DNA of 64,000 bases, taken from contig JAULBX010014981.1 of the NCBI GenBank assembly GCA_032358255.1, positions 29,612-93,611 on the forward strand, read 5' to 3'. Positions 54,260-62,346 of this stretch are shown here, piece after piece. Position 1 is the first letter of the stretch. Each line of letters opens with the position of its first letter. The stretch is from Heterotrichella gracilis. Lineage: Eukaryota > Sar > Xanthophyceae > Tribonematales > Xanthonemataceae. A program made the translations under genes and the position numbers. The notes beneath the pieces were generated by a model that saw only the letters and a list, made by a program, of their open reading frames with translations, made no database searches and was not told the DNA's origin.

Positions 54260-55237
54260 TCATAAAAAAAACAAGGAAGCACCAATCACCATTAATTGAA
54301 TGGCAAAAATGAGCAAACCAAAGGCTATCCCTTTTTGTCCTGAATAATACAATTTTTTAAAACTCACTTTTAAGCCAATAGCCGCCATGGCAATGGTTAA
54401 AACAATTTTACCAAGTGTTTCCATCCAGTCTAAAAATTGAGTTGAAAAAGGAATAAAAGAAGCCACGATGGTGATGGCCATAAAACTCCACAAATACCAG
54501 GGTAAGGTGAAAAGCGTTTTAAGATCAGAACCCTTGTTTTTATTCACCAGGTAATTAAAAAAGATGAGTGCCGGTGAAAGTAAAGCCACCCGAGCCAGTT
54601 TAAAGGTGATGGCTGCCTCCCCTACTTCATTGCTAATGGAATAACCCGCCCCGGCCACATTGCCCACTGAATGAAGGGTGCCGCCAATCATTAATCCCAT
54701 TTGGGTAGTATTCAGATCAAATTTTAGCAATACAAAGGGAAGGACAATCATACCAATACTTCCAAACAGATTCACTACTGCCATCGAAATGGCCAGGTCT
54801 TCTTTATTTTTAGAAACACCCGGAGCCAAAGCTGCAATAGCCGATGAACCGCAAATGGTGGTACCAAAACCAACCAACCAGCCGGTGGCGCCAGGACATT
54901 TGACCTTGATAGCTAAATAATAAGAGAGCAGCAACATGACCATTACCATCACTACAATGATGCTAAAACTTTTAGCACCTGAATTGGCAATGTGCGTGTA
55001 ATTAATGCTAAAGGCAAGAAAGAGTATGGAAAATTCTAATAATTTACTGCTGGTAAAAGCAATGCCGGATTGTAAACTTTCGGGTAATTTCACAAAATTA
55101 CCAATGATCATGCCGCTTAATAAGGCCAGGAGTATACTATTTAAAGAGGATGGTAAAAAAGAAGCAGTAATATAACTAAATACACCGATTGCAGTTGCCA
55201 GTATGATACCAGGAATTTCTTTAAGTACTTTATTCAT
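54260..55237 (-). CDS. YeiH/UPF0324-family putative sulfate exporter
   Basis: The 325-residue protein has about nine to ten transmembrane helices and the hallmark sequence of the UPF0324 (Cons_hypoth698) family: CGSSAIAALAPGVSKNKED in the middle, GGTLHSVGNVAGAG further on, and a C-terminal SFKKLYYSGQKG loop. Members are annotated as putative sulfate exporters, based on limited evidence. TATATTTG at 55254-55247 is a possible -7 box 10 bp before the ATG. The gene is monocistronic. Family is secure, substrate is not. Confidence 0.9.
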   Translation of the reverse strand: MNKVLKEIPGIILATAIGVFSYITASFLPSSLNSILLALLSGMIIGNFVKLPESLQSGIAFTSSKLLEFSILFLAFSINYTHIANSGAKSFSIIVVMVMVMLLLSYYLAIKVKCPGATGWLVGFGTTICGSSAIAALAPGVSKNKEDLAISMAVVNLFGSIGMIVLPFVLLKFDLNTTQMGLMIGGTLHSVGNVAGAGYSISNEVGEAAITFKLARVALLSPALIFFNYLVNKNKGSDLKTLFTLPWYLWSFMAITIVASFIPFSTQFLDWMETLGKIVLTIAMAAIGLKVSFKKLYYSGQKGIAFGLLIFAIQLMVIGASLFFL

Positions 55238-55423
55238 GTTAATCTACAAATATAGTAGCTTAAAACCGGATTAGAAAGTTTGTAAATAATGGAGTGATTC
55301 GGCTTTCGTCAAAACGATTCCTTTAATGATTTAAACATTAAAGCTCCCTCAAAACAAAACAACTGTAGATCATGACGCCATGCTCAGTAAATGCAAATGG
55401 CAAATATTTAATATTTTCACCCC

Positions 55424-55454
55424 TTTTCAAGGTCGCATTTTGCGATCTTGAAAA
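55424..55454. repeat. 13-bp palindromic hairpin
   Basis: Arms TTTTCAAGGTCGC (55424-55436) and GCGATCTTGAAAA (55442-55454) pair over 13 bp with one G-T wobble and the loop ATTTT. It lies in the 285-bp gap between the YeiH and radical SAM genes (both minus strand). There is no T-run on the transcribed side (GGGG follows), so a simple terminator is unlikely. Confidence 0.7.
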
Positions 55455-55522
55455 TCGGCTTCCTCTTTAGTTAATTCAAACATATAGCAATTGAAGCATC
55501 AGTTGCATTCTCCCCAACACTT

Positions 55523-56623
55523 TCAAAACAAACTCAACTGAACCTCATTCGCCTTATAGTTAAACGACGAACAATTTAATTTAAAATTTTCTCTGGTCTG
55601 TATGAATTTACTTTTATACAGTTTAAACATCTGTTGAATGGATTCGGCGATCTTGCCTTCTCCCCGCATCCGCACACCAAAACGACTGTCCTCGGTGGTG
55701 CCACCATGACAATCACAGATCTGCGCCCAGACTTTATCTGCCCGATATGGAAAATTTTTATACAACCAATCCTTGAACAGATCTCCCACGGCGCCATTTA
55801 ATCTCACAATGCTCATGCCTGCCTCCATGGCACCGGCATTGCCGGCTTGCTCCAACACTTTCGGAATGTCCTGGGAATTGATACCGGGTATTATCGGAGC
55901 AAACATAATTCCGGTGGGAATTTTATATTTTGAAAACGTCTCAATCACTTCTAGTCTGCTTTTGTAAGTAGAGGTGCGAGGCTCCATCAATTGCCTGATC
56001 TTTTCATCACTGCCGGTCATGGAGATCATCACCTGTACCAAATTTTCTTCTGCTAATCTTGCCAGAATATCGATATCACGCTTGATCAGAGAATTTTTAG
56101 TGACAATAGCCACCGGATGTTTATACTTTAAACAGGTTTTTAAAATATTGCGTGTCATCTCCAGATCACGCTCAATGGGCTGATAACAATCGGTATTTCC
56201 GGATAACATGATGGGCGACACTTTCCACTTTTTTTTGCTGAAGGTTTTCTCCAACACTTCGATCACATTTTTTTTCACCAGAATTTTTCGTTCAAAATCC
56301 AAGCCTGCACTGTATCCCCAATATTCATGCGTATTGCGGGCATAACAATAAATACAGCCATGTTCACAACCCTGATAGGGATTTAATGAATACTCAAAAC
56401 CCAGATCATCACTCTCCACTTTATTGATCACCGTTTTTGGCCAGGTGTAAATGATCTCCGTTTTTTCTTTTTGAAGAAAAGGCTCATCCAACACTTCCGG
56501 ATGCTCCTGAACATAAGATTGTTTCGCAAATTTATTGGCGGTGTTGATCTGTGCCCCGCGACCTTTAAAATAAGTGTCGGCAGTTATGGTCGGCATGGCT
56601 AGTGGTGAAGTTAAGACTTGCAT
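55523..56623 (-). CDS. PA0069-family radical SAM protein
   Basis: This 366-residue protein has the cluster motif Cys-x3-Cys-x2-Cys at Cys86, Cys90 and Cys93 (CEHGCIYCYAR) within NPYQGC...THEYW, typical of the PA0069/spore-photoproduct-lyase-like group. Later segments (SGNTDCYQPIERDLEMTR, RLNGAVGDLF) also fit. It should bind a [4Fe-4S] cluster and S-adenosylmethionine. The reaction is not known; homology to DNA-photoproduct lyases suggests a repair-like role (inference). It diverges from a nuclease gene across 150 bp with two palindromic sites. Confidence 0.92.
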   Translation of the reverse strand: MQVLTSPLAMPTITADTYFKGRGAQINTANKFAKQSYVQEHPEVLDEPFLQKEKTEIIYTWPKTVINKVESDDLGFEYSLNPYQGCEHGCIYCYARNTHEYWGYSAGLDFERKILVKKNVIEVLEKTFSKKKWKVSPIMLSGNTDCYQPIERDLEMTRNILKTCLKYKHPVAIVTKNSLIKRDIDILARLAEENLVQVMISMTGSDEKIRQLMEPRTSTYKSRLEVIETFSKYKIPTGIMFAPIIPGINSQDIPKVLEQAGNAGAMEAGMSIVRLNGAVGDLFKDWLYKNFPYRADKVWAQICDCHGGTTEDSRFGVRMRGEGKIAESIQQMFKLYKSKFIQTRENFKLNCSSFNYKANEVQLSLF

Positions 56624-56655
56624 AAGTTTCTTTTCCGAAAGTTACGTGCAACTCG

Positions 56656-56671
56656 TAGCAATTGATTGCTA
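56656..56671. promoter_or_regulatory. Dyad site 1 (TAGCAAT-TG-ATTGCTA), possible operator
   Basis: A perfect 7-bp inverted repeat with a 2-base spacer lies 33 bp upstream of the radical SAM start. A related dyad sharing GTAGCA/TGCTAC is centred about 60 bp away. Such paired sites between divergent genes are typical of regulator binding; the regulator is unknown. Confidence 0.45.
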
Positions 56672-56714
56672 TGAATTATAGTATTCTATCTTAATCATTC
56701 GTTTTAAAGCACAT

Positions 56715-56731
56715 TGCTACAGTTTGTAGCA
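56715..56731. promoter_or_regulatory. Dyad site 2 (TGCTACA-GTT-TGTAGCA), possible operator
   Basis: A perfect 7-bp inverted repeat with a 3-base spacer lies 43 bp upstream of the exonuclease/GIY-YIG start. It shares the half-site GTAGCA with dyad 1. Confidence 0.45.
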
Positions 56732-56773
56732 TTATTTTACGAATCAACGATTAAGAATTAACTTCGAAAAAGA

Positions 56774-58177
56774 ATGTTTGCCATTATCGACATAGAAACC
56801 TGCGGCGGAAAATTTGAATTCCGAAAAGGACGAATTACTGAAATATGTATTCTCAAACACGATGGTTTAAGTGTGATCGAAAAATTTACCACTCTCATTA
56901 ATCCGGAATGTCACATCAGTCCATTTTTTACCGGACTTACCGGTATCACTAACGAGATGGTGGCCGATGCTCCTAAGTTTCATGAAATTGCTCCGAAAAT
57001 ATTGGAGATGACAGAAGGCTGCATTTTTGTAGCACACAATGTGGGATTTGATTACGGTTTTGTGAAAGAAGAATTTCATTCTTTAGGTTATACATACAAA
57101 CGCGACACCCTCTGTACCGTGCGTTTGAGTCGCAAATTAATCCCCGGACAGATCTCATATAGTTTAGGACATTTATGTGCTGCCCTGGGAATAGAGATCT
57201 TTGGCAGACACAGGGCTGAAGGAGATGCTGTTGCCACCGGTATTTTGTTCGATCTGTTGATCCAATTAAAAGGACAGCATCCACAATACAAAAACATGGG
57301 TGTGGAAGAGATCATGGTGAGGCGGGTTGATAAAATAAAAAAATACATTTTAAATAAATTGCCCGAAGAATGCGGCGTGTATTATTTTTTAAATAAGAGC
57401 GGCGAGATCATTTACATTGGCAAAAGCACCAACATGTATTCACGCGCCCAGAGCCATTTTAACAGCGATCTCAAAAAAAGCAAACAAATGTTGAATGATC
57501 TGTACAATGTGGATTTTGTTTTAACCGGAAGTGAATTGATTGCTTTGTTATTGGAATCGGAAGAAATAAAAAAACACAAACCCAAATACAATCGCATGCG
57601 TAAGTCGGAGGAATTTAGTCACAGCATCGATCATTTTTATGATAAAAAAGGCATTCTGAATTTTAAACTGGTAGAAAGTGGTGAAAGTGAAAACCCTTTA
57701 CTCACCTTTAACAACTACTCTTCAGCCCGAGAAAAACTAGAATCCTTATTAGATCAATATCAACTATGTTTGAGGTACTGCGGACTGACCAGTGATGAAT
57801 CGGTTTGTTTTGATCATCAGATAAAAAAGTGTCTGGGTATTTGTGCCGGTGAAGAATCTGTTGCTTCGTATAATCAACGCGCTGAAACAATTCTCAAAGA
57901 GTTTTTATTTGAACACCAAAATTTTGCCATTTTGGATAAAGGAAGAACGGCCACAGAATACTCAATTATTCTAATAGAAGAGAATCAATACAAAGGATTT
58001 GGCTATTACGATGCTATGGAGCAGATCAGTCACCCAATCGAATTAAAAGGATTTATTAAACAAAGGCCTTATTATCCCGATTGTGATTCGTTGATCAGGC
58101 ATTTTATAAAACAAGGGAAAAAGAAAATTGTGCCTTTAGTGGAAGATAGCCATTATCCGGAGCATTATGCAGACTGA
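56774..58177 (+). CDS. DnaQ-like exonuclease fused to GIY-YIG (UvrC-like) nuclease
   Basis: The 467-residue protein begins with a DEDDh 3'-5' exonuclease: DIET at 6-9 (Exo I), HNVGFDYGF at 88-96 (Exo II) and HRAEGD with His146 and Asp151 (Exo III). A GIY-YIG endonuclease follows: GVY at 201-203, YIG at 214-216, Arg224, and the metal-binding Glu in LLLESEEIKKHKP. The C-terminal part has a UvrC/Cho-like cysteine cluster (CLRYC to CLGICAG). Such fusions are known in Bacteroidota and Actinobacteria and are presumed to act in DNA repair. All catalytic residues expected are present. It diverges from the radical SAM gene. Confidence 0.94.
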   Translation: MFAIIDIETCGGKFEFRKGRITEICILKHDGLSVIEKFTTLINPECHISPFFTGLTGITNEMVADAPKFHEIAPKILEMTEGCIFVAHNVGFDYGFVKEEFHSLGYTYKRDTLCTVRLSRKLIPGQISYSLGHLCAALGIEIFGRHRAEGDAVATGILFDLLIQLKGQHPQYKNMGVEEIMVRRVDKIKKYILNKLPEECGVYYFLNKSGEIIYIGKSTNMYSRAQSHFNSDLKKSKQMLNDLYNVDFVLTGSELIALLLESEEIKKHKPKYNRMRKSEEFSHSIDHFYDKKGILNFKLVESGESENPLLTFNNYSSAREKLESLLDQYQLCLRYCGLTSDESVCFDHQIKKCLGICAGEESVASYNQRAETILKEFLFEHQNFAILDKGRTATEYSIILIEENQYKGFGYYDAMEQISHPIELKGFIKQRPYYPDCDSLIRHFIKQGKKKIVPLVEDSHYPEHYAD

Positions 58178-58190
58178 TTGCTAATTAATC

Positions 58191-58577
58191 TTATTTAAGA
58201 CTAAGCAACCATTGATAGGCCTCCTCTTGGTTTTTAAAAAACTGCTGCGGATATGATTTTTCTGAAAATTGTTTCATAAAATTAAAAATAGAGGCTTTTA
58301 ATCGGTTAGAGACCACCACTGCTCTGGCTTTTGTCTGAGATAGATTATCCTCTTTCGCAGCCATTTCTTTGGCCTTTTTTGTCAGATCAAAATCTGAAAG
58401 CATTATAAGCAATTTTAAGGCTTTCTGTTGATTCGCTTTTTGACGAATAACCAGGTTGAGATCCAATACGTCTATCTCATCTACCTCCCCACAATCCTTC
58501 ATGGTAATAATAATGACTTCATTATCATCTTTAAAAACAGATGCAATACGCGTCTCTATTGGATTTGAATCAATCAT
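58191..58577 (-). CDS. STAS/SpoIIAA-like domain protein
   Basis: The start is uncertain: ATG at 58577 (MIDSNPIETRIASV) fits the domain edge, ATG at 58613 adds 12 residues, and GTG at 58631 adds 18. The ~128 residues alternate strands and helices: VIIITMKD, LKLLIMLSDFDL, KARAVVVSNRL, then a terminal helix with FFKNQEEAYQWLLSLK. This matches the STAS/SEC14-like fold seen in small Bacteroidota proteins that position a helix after RAVVV. Its role is unknown, possibly protein interaction or sensing. It converges with the nuclease gene (13 bp apart). Confidence 0.65.
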   Translation of the reverse strand: MIDSNPIETRIASVFKDDNEVIIITMKDCGEVDEIDVLDLNLVIRQKANQQKALKLLIMLSDFDLTKKAKEMAAKEDNLSQTKARAVVVSNRLKASIFNFMKQFSEKSYPQQFFKNQEEAYQWLLSLK

Positions 58578-58777
58578 ATTACTTTCTTCAAATTTACGTA
58601 TAAAGCAGGACATATATTCACCACCTAACACGTCTATTTACCTAAGAAATAATAGATTATCTCTAAAAAAGAATAAATCAATAAAAACAAACAGTCTTTT
58701 TCTATTCTTACAGTAATTGGACAGAATCAAAAAAATCATAAATAATTAACTATTAATTAAAATATTTTTAAAAATAC

Positions 58778-58808
58778 TTGCAATTAGTCAAAATAGAGTT
58801 TACCTTTA
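58778..58808 (+). promoter_or_regulatory. Promoter TTG-N20-TACCTTTA for small RNA copy 1
   Basis: TTG at 58778-58780 and TACCTTTA at 58801-58808 are exactly 20 bp apart. The -7 box differs from TAnnTTTG only in the last base. The same arrangement precedes copy 2. Confidence 0.65.
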
Positions 58809-58812
58809 TGGC

Positions 58813-58887
58813 TCAAGTTTTCCTTTTTTTTGGGTAAAAGGATTACTTAAGCCTCGGTAGCGCAAGTTATCGGGGCTTTCTTTTTTT
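58813..58887 (+). ncRNA. Small RNA, copy 1, with intrinsic terminator
   Basis: No open frame covers this unit. The transcript expected from the promoter would be about 70-75 nt. It folds into a first hairpin, TCCTTTT (58821-58827) with AAAAGGA (58836-58842), loop TTTTGGGT. The terminator hairpin AAGCCTCGGTA (58849-58859) pairs with TATCGGGGCTT (58868-58878) over loop GCGCAAGT, followed by T-rich 58879-58887. A near-identical unit follows 142 bp further on. I cannot assign an Rfam family from the sequence alone. The Bacteroidota motif Flavo-1 should be compared. Confidence 0.7.
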
Positions 58888-58918
58888 ACAAAAATTAGTA
58901 TATTTTTTGAAAAAATAG

Positions 58919-58949
58919 TTGCAAATCGTTTACATACCTATTAACTTTA
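58919..58949 (+). promoter_or_regulatory. Promoter TTG-N20-TAACTTTA for small RNA copy 2
   Basis: TTG at 58919-58921 and TAACTTTA at 58942-58949 are 20 bp apart, the same spacing as for copy 1, although the sequence between the boxes differs. Confidence 0.65.
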
Positions 58950-58953
58950 CAAC

Positions 58954-59027
58954 TCAAAGTTTTCCTTTTTTTTGGGTAAGAGGATTACTTAAGCCTCGGT
59001 AGCGCAAGTTGCCGGGGCTTTCTTTTT
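58954..59027 (+). ncRNA. Small RNA, copy 2, with intrinsic terminator
   Basis: This unit repeats copy 1 with three substitutions in the ~66-nt conserved core, all inside stems. In hairpin 1 AAGAGGA (58978-58984) still pairs with TCCTTTT (58963-58969) through a G-U pair. In the terminator, TGCCGGGGCTT (59010-59020) still pairs with AAGCCTCGGTA (58991-59001): one G-U pair became G-C and one U-A became U-G. The loop GCGCAAGT is unchanged. The T-rich end is 59021-59027. Function unknown; no target can be inferred from the unit itself. Confidence 0.7.
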
Positions 59028-59206
59028 ATAGAGTCATTTCAACACAGAACTTGTCCCGACCCGATGGCTATAGGGATTGCCTTCGGAGACATCAGAGTCA
59101 CTTAGTGTTTATTCACTTTTATGTATTTTTTCATTGATTGAATAACTTGCACGCAGCTCAACCTTTTCATAAAAAGATCGAAAACCTCTCACAAATTAAA
59201 CTATTC

Positions 59207-60505
59207 TCAGATCCATTCGGCTCTGGGGCCAAATCGTTGATAGGCTTCTTTTTCCAACTGCTCTCTGTGTTTGGGATGGGCGATATCAATAAGCGCATAG
59301 GCCCTTTGTTTTAAATTTTTACCGTAGAGATTCGTGATTCCATATTCGGTTACCACATAGTGAATGTGTGCGCGTGTTGTCACGACACCGGCCCCTTCTT
59401 TTAAAAAGGCGACTATTTTTGATTCTCCGTTTTTTGTAGTGGATGTCATAGCAATAATTGGCTTGCCACCCTCAGAGAGAGCAGCGCCCCGCATAAAATC
59501 CATTTGTCCACCTACTCCCGAGTATTGCAGGGTGCCAATAGAATCGGCGCAAACTTGTCCGGTGAGATCAATTTCAATAGCGCTGTTGATCGCAATTACT
59601 TTTGGGTTTTTAGAGATCACTTCGGGACTATTTACATATTCGGCTTCTAAAAAGGAAAACTGAGGATTATCGTCCACAAAATCATATAAACGCCGGCTGC
59701 CAATGGCAAAACAAGCGATGATCTTTTTACGGTGTTTCTTTTTATAACGATTGGTCACAACGCCTTTTTCAATCAGGTCGATGACTCCATCAGAGAACAT
59801 TTCAGTATGTATACCAAGATCCTGATGATGATCTAATTGTTGTAAGACCGCATCGGGAATAGAACCAATACCGAGTTGAAGTGTAGAGCCGTTTTCAATG
59901 AGAGAGGCGCAGTTCTTTGCGATAGCGATCTCTACCTCTCCAATGCCCTCTTTGTAATTGACTTCGGGCAAAGGTTCATTCACTTTCACTAAGGCGTGAA
60001 TTTCATCGATGTGCATCAAACCATCTCCATGAGTACGCGGCATTTGAGGGTTCACCTGTGCGATCACGTATTTGGCATTTTTCACAGCAACCCTGGCAAT
60101 ATCGACCGAAATGCCCAATGAACAAAAACCGTGGCGATCGGGAGGCGAAACATGTATCAAGGCAACATCCAAAGGAATGATCTTTTTATTAAATAACTGA
60201 CTGATCTCGCTCAAAAAAACGGGAATGTAATCTCCCTGATCAGAATTAACAGCCTCTCGAATATTGGCAGACACAAATAGTGAATTAAAATAAAAACTCT
60301 CAATGTAAGCCGGATCAGCCAGACGCATCTCGCCCAAAGAACTCACTGAAATAAGTTCGACTCTTTTTAATTCAGAAGCACGATCTGCCAGCGCATTGAG
60401 TAAAACCATTGGTGTGGCAGCACTGCCGTGTATAAATACTTTTTGATTGGATTGAATGACGCTAAGCGCTTCGGCTGCTGAGACATAGTTGATAGGCTGC
60501 GACAT
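59207..60505 (-). CDS. Acetyl-CoA hydrolase/transferase family CoA-transferase
   Basis: The 432-residue protein matches the 4-hydroxybutyrate CoA-transferase/acetyl-CoA hydrolase family. Seen are VALIHVSPPDRHGFCSLG in the N-terminal domain, LQLGIGSIPDAVL near 220, IHTEMFSDGVIDL with the putative catalytic Glu, and GVGGQMDFMRGAALSEGGKPI near 335. Members move CoA between acetate and short-chain acids (4-hydroxybutyrate, succinate, propionate). The acid used here is not known. It is cytoplasmic. Two heptamer microsatellites lie between it and the universal stress protein gene upstream. Confidence 0.92.
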   Translation of the reverse strand: MSQPINYVSAAEALSVIQSNQKVFIHGSAATPMVLLNALADRASELKRVELISVSSLGEMRLADPAYIESFYFNSLFVSANIREAVNSDQGDYIPVFLSEISQLFNKKIIPLDVALIHVSPPDRHGFCSLGISVDIARVAVKNAKYVIAQVNPQMPRTHGDGLMHIDEIHALVKVNEPLPEVNYKEGIGEVEIAIAKNCASLIENGSTLQLGIGSIPDAVLQQLDHHQDLGIHTEMFSDGVIDLIEKGVVTNRYKKKHRKKIIACFAIGSRRLYDFVDDNPQFSFLEAEYVNSPEVISKNPKVIAINSAIEIDLTGQVCADSIGTLQYSGVGGQMDFMRGAALSEGGKPIIAMTSTTKNGESKIVAFLKEGAGVVTTRAHIHYVVTEYGITNLYGKNLKQRAYALIDIAHPKHREQLEKEAYQRFGPRAEWI

Positions 60506-60526
60506 GGTTTTGGTTATTCTTTGTAA

Positions 60527-60596
60527 GTTATAGGTTATTCGTTATAGGTTATTCGTTATAGGTTATAGGTTATAAGTTATAAGTTATAGGTTATTT
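60527..60596. repeat. Heptamer array (GTTATAG/GTTATTC-type) x10
   Basis: Ten consecutive 7-bp units share GTTAT: GTTATAG five times, GTTATTC twice, GTTATAA twice and GTTATTT once. The array starts 22 bp upstream of the CoA-transferase ATG (60505), within its likely leader or promoter. Confidence 0.9.
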
Positions 60597-60683
60597 GTTT
60601 GAAATAGTGTTCAAAGATTTGTTCAACCAGTAAGATTAACGCCTAATGTATTCAAGCAAAAATCGACCAAAGAACAACAAATT

Positions 60684-60732
60684 TTCTTGATTCTTGGTTC
60701 TTGTATCTTGATTCTTGAATCTTGAATCTTGG
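60684..60732. repeat. Heptamer array (TTCTTGN-type) x7
   Basis: Seven consecutive 7-bp units follow the pattern WTCTTGN (TTCTTGA, TTCTTGG, TTCTTGT, ATCTTGA, TTCTTGA, ATCTTGA, ATCTTGG). The array lies between the stress protein gene and the CoA-transferase gene. The unit is the same as the TTTCTTG array at 2791, read in another phase. Confidence 0.9.
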
Positions 60733-60795
60733 CTCTTTTTCCAAATCAACAGTCTCTGCAACAATCTTTAACTCCACTTCGAAGTATTAAAAAAG

Positions 60796-61617
60796 TTACT
60801 TTGCTTTTCGAATAGAGATCAACGGAGATTTTAACCCATTGGCAAGGTCTTCTGTTCTGCTGCTTAAAAGCAGGTTATCGAGAAAACTTTTTTCCTCAGG
60901 AAACATGGCCATAATGGAGCTTTTATTTTTTCCGGCATACTTTTTCAAAGCATCTACCATTTTTTCTTCGATAGAAACTTTTTGCTTTTTGAAGGTCACT
61001 GATTTATTTTTTATTTTCTTAGCCAGATCAGCAAACTTCTGCTCAGCTTTAGCTCCTTCTTGCCAGCCATAATCTAAATACAATACCTCTACACCGGCCC
61101 CCATCACTTTTGCAATTGGCAACAAACGTTTCACCTCCGCTTCCGGATTTTTTAAATTTGACGCGTAAATTAATTTATCGATCTTTTTAAAGCGGTATCT
61201 GATTGGAATGGTTAATACCGGAACTGACACCTTTGAGATCAGTTTTGAGGTATTACTTCCGAATAATATTTTTTTCAATCCGGATGCGCCATGCGTTCCC
61301 ATAACGACCAGACTCACTTTTAATTTATCCGCAATGTCGGCTAGTTCAGCCACGGTATCCCCTACTTCGATGCGGGTTTCAAATTTACCGGTTATGGTTT
61401 TAGCGGCAAGACTCTTCAATTTTTTTGATGCATCTTTTTTAGCATCGGCAATTTCATCAGCAAGCACACCACTGATCATATTATATCTTCCGGCCGTTGG
61501 TGTAAAAACATAAACCAGAATGATCTTTGCTTTCATCGATTGGGCTAATCCGTTGGCAAAAGCCAAAGCATGTTTGGCGTGAGTTGAGAAATCTGTTGGT
61601 ACTAATATTGTTTTCAT
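60796..61617 (-). CDS. Universal stress protein with tandem UspA domains
   Basis: The 273-residue cytoplasmic protein has two UspA domains. The first (1-142) begins MKTILVPTDFS and carries the ATP-binding pattern G-x2-G-x9-G-S (GTHGASGLKKILFGSNTSK). The second (about 150-273) is degenerate: its Gly-rich loop is replaced by MFPEEKSFLDNLLLSSRTEDL, so ATP binding is likely limited to the first. Such proteins respond to starvation or redox stress. It is transcribed away from the DUF4920 cluster. Confidence 0.93.
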   Translation of the reverse strand: MKTILVPTDFSTHAKHALAFANGLAQSMKAKIILVYVFTPTAGRYNMISGVLADEIADAKKDASKKLKSLAAKTITGKFETRIEVGDTVAELADIADKLKVSLVVMGTHGASGLKKILFGSNTSKLISKVSVPVLTIPIRYRFKKIDKLIYASNLKNPEAEVKRLLPIAKVMGAGVEVLYLDYGWQEGAKAEQKFADLAKKIKNKSVTFKKQKVSIEEKMVDALKKYAGKNKSSIMAMFPEEKSFLDNLLLSSRTEDLANGLKSPLISIRKAK

Positions 61618-61845
61618 GGCGTCGTTTTTATAAATTAAATGAGCTGAGTATGTTTAATTGCAAATTAGTTAATTTTTTTAAGAAGAACCGTTTAGCTCCC
61701 AAATATAAGCAAGGTATCTTTGCACCGAGATGATTTTTATCCCTATCAATCATGACTAATATCATGTCGCTGAAAAGTCTGATATTTTAAAGTTTAAAAG
61801 AAATGAATAATTTGTATCTTTCGCTTTAAAACTGAAAAAAACAAA

Positions 61846-62346
61846 ATGAAAAAAAGTCTGATTATTGCCGCCATGTGCGGTCTAGGTTTGGTTATTTCTT
61901 GTTCTGAACACAAAGAAGAAACTGCTGAAACACCGGCATTAACAGCCGACACCAGTTTGATGTATTTTGGTGACTCTATTACGATAGATGGGGCCTTGCC
62001 TTCTGATCAACTGTTAAGTTTAATTGCGGGTAAAGATTCTGTGAACGTTAAAATTAGCGGAACCATTGAAGAAGTATGCCAGAAGAAAGGTTGTTGGATG
62101 AACATGAATATTGGAAACGGCCAAAGCATGAAAGTGCGTTTTAAAGATTATGGCTTTTTTGTACCAAAAGATGCGGCCGGAAAAACGGTGATCATGGAAG
62201 GATTTGCCTTTAACGACACCATTTCGGTTGCTGATCAAAAACATTATGCCGAAGATGCCGGTAAAACAAAAGAAGAAATCGCCAAGATCACAGAACCGGA
62301 ATTAAACATTTCATTTGAATCACATGGACTTATCATTAAAAAGTAA
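61846..62346 (+). CDS. DUF4920-family lipoprotein
   Basis: The lipobox GLVISC lipidates Cys near residue 19. The 166-residue protein then shows the DUF4920 domain: VNVKISGTIEEVCQKKGCWM with conserved Cys-x4-Cys-Trp-Met, FKDYGFFVPKDAAGK, and FESHGLIIKK at the end. The family is of unknown function; the Cys/Met pattern hints at metal binding (inference). The gene overlaps the next by 23 bp. A near-consensus -7 box TATCTTTC lies at 61815-61822. Confidence 0.88.
   Translation: MKKSLIIAAMCGLGLVISCSEHKEETAETPALTADTSLMYFGDSITIDGALPSDQLLSLIAGKDSVNVKISGTIEEVCQKKGCWMNMNIGNGQSMKVRFKDYGFFVPKDAAGKTVIMEGFAFNDTISVADQKHYAEDAGKTKEEIAKITEPELNISFESHGLIIKK

Noticed and set aside
54678-54920. Open frames on the opposite strand of transporter genes (several similar cases across the window)
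   Set aside because: They mirror hydrophobic real genes, lack family features and have no promoter or start context.
59040-59110. GC-richer stretch with CCCGATGGCTATAGGG near-palindrome after small RNA copy 2
   Set aside because: The dyad is imperfect and single; nothing else supports a feature.
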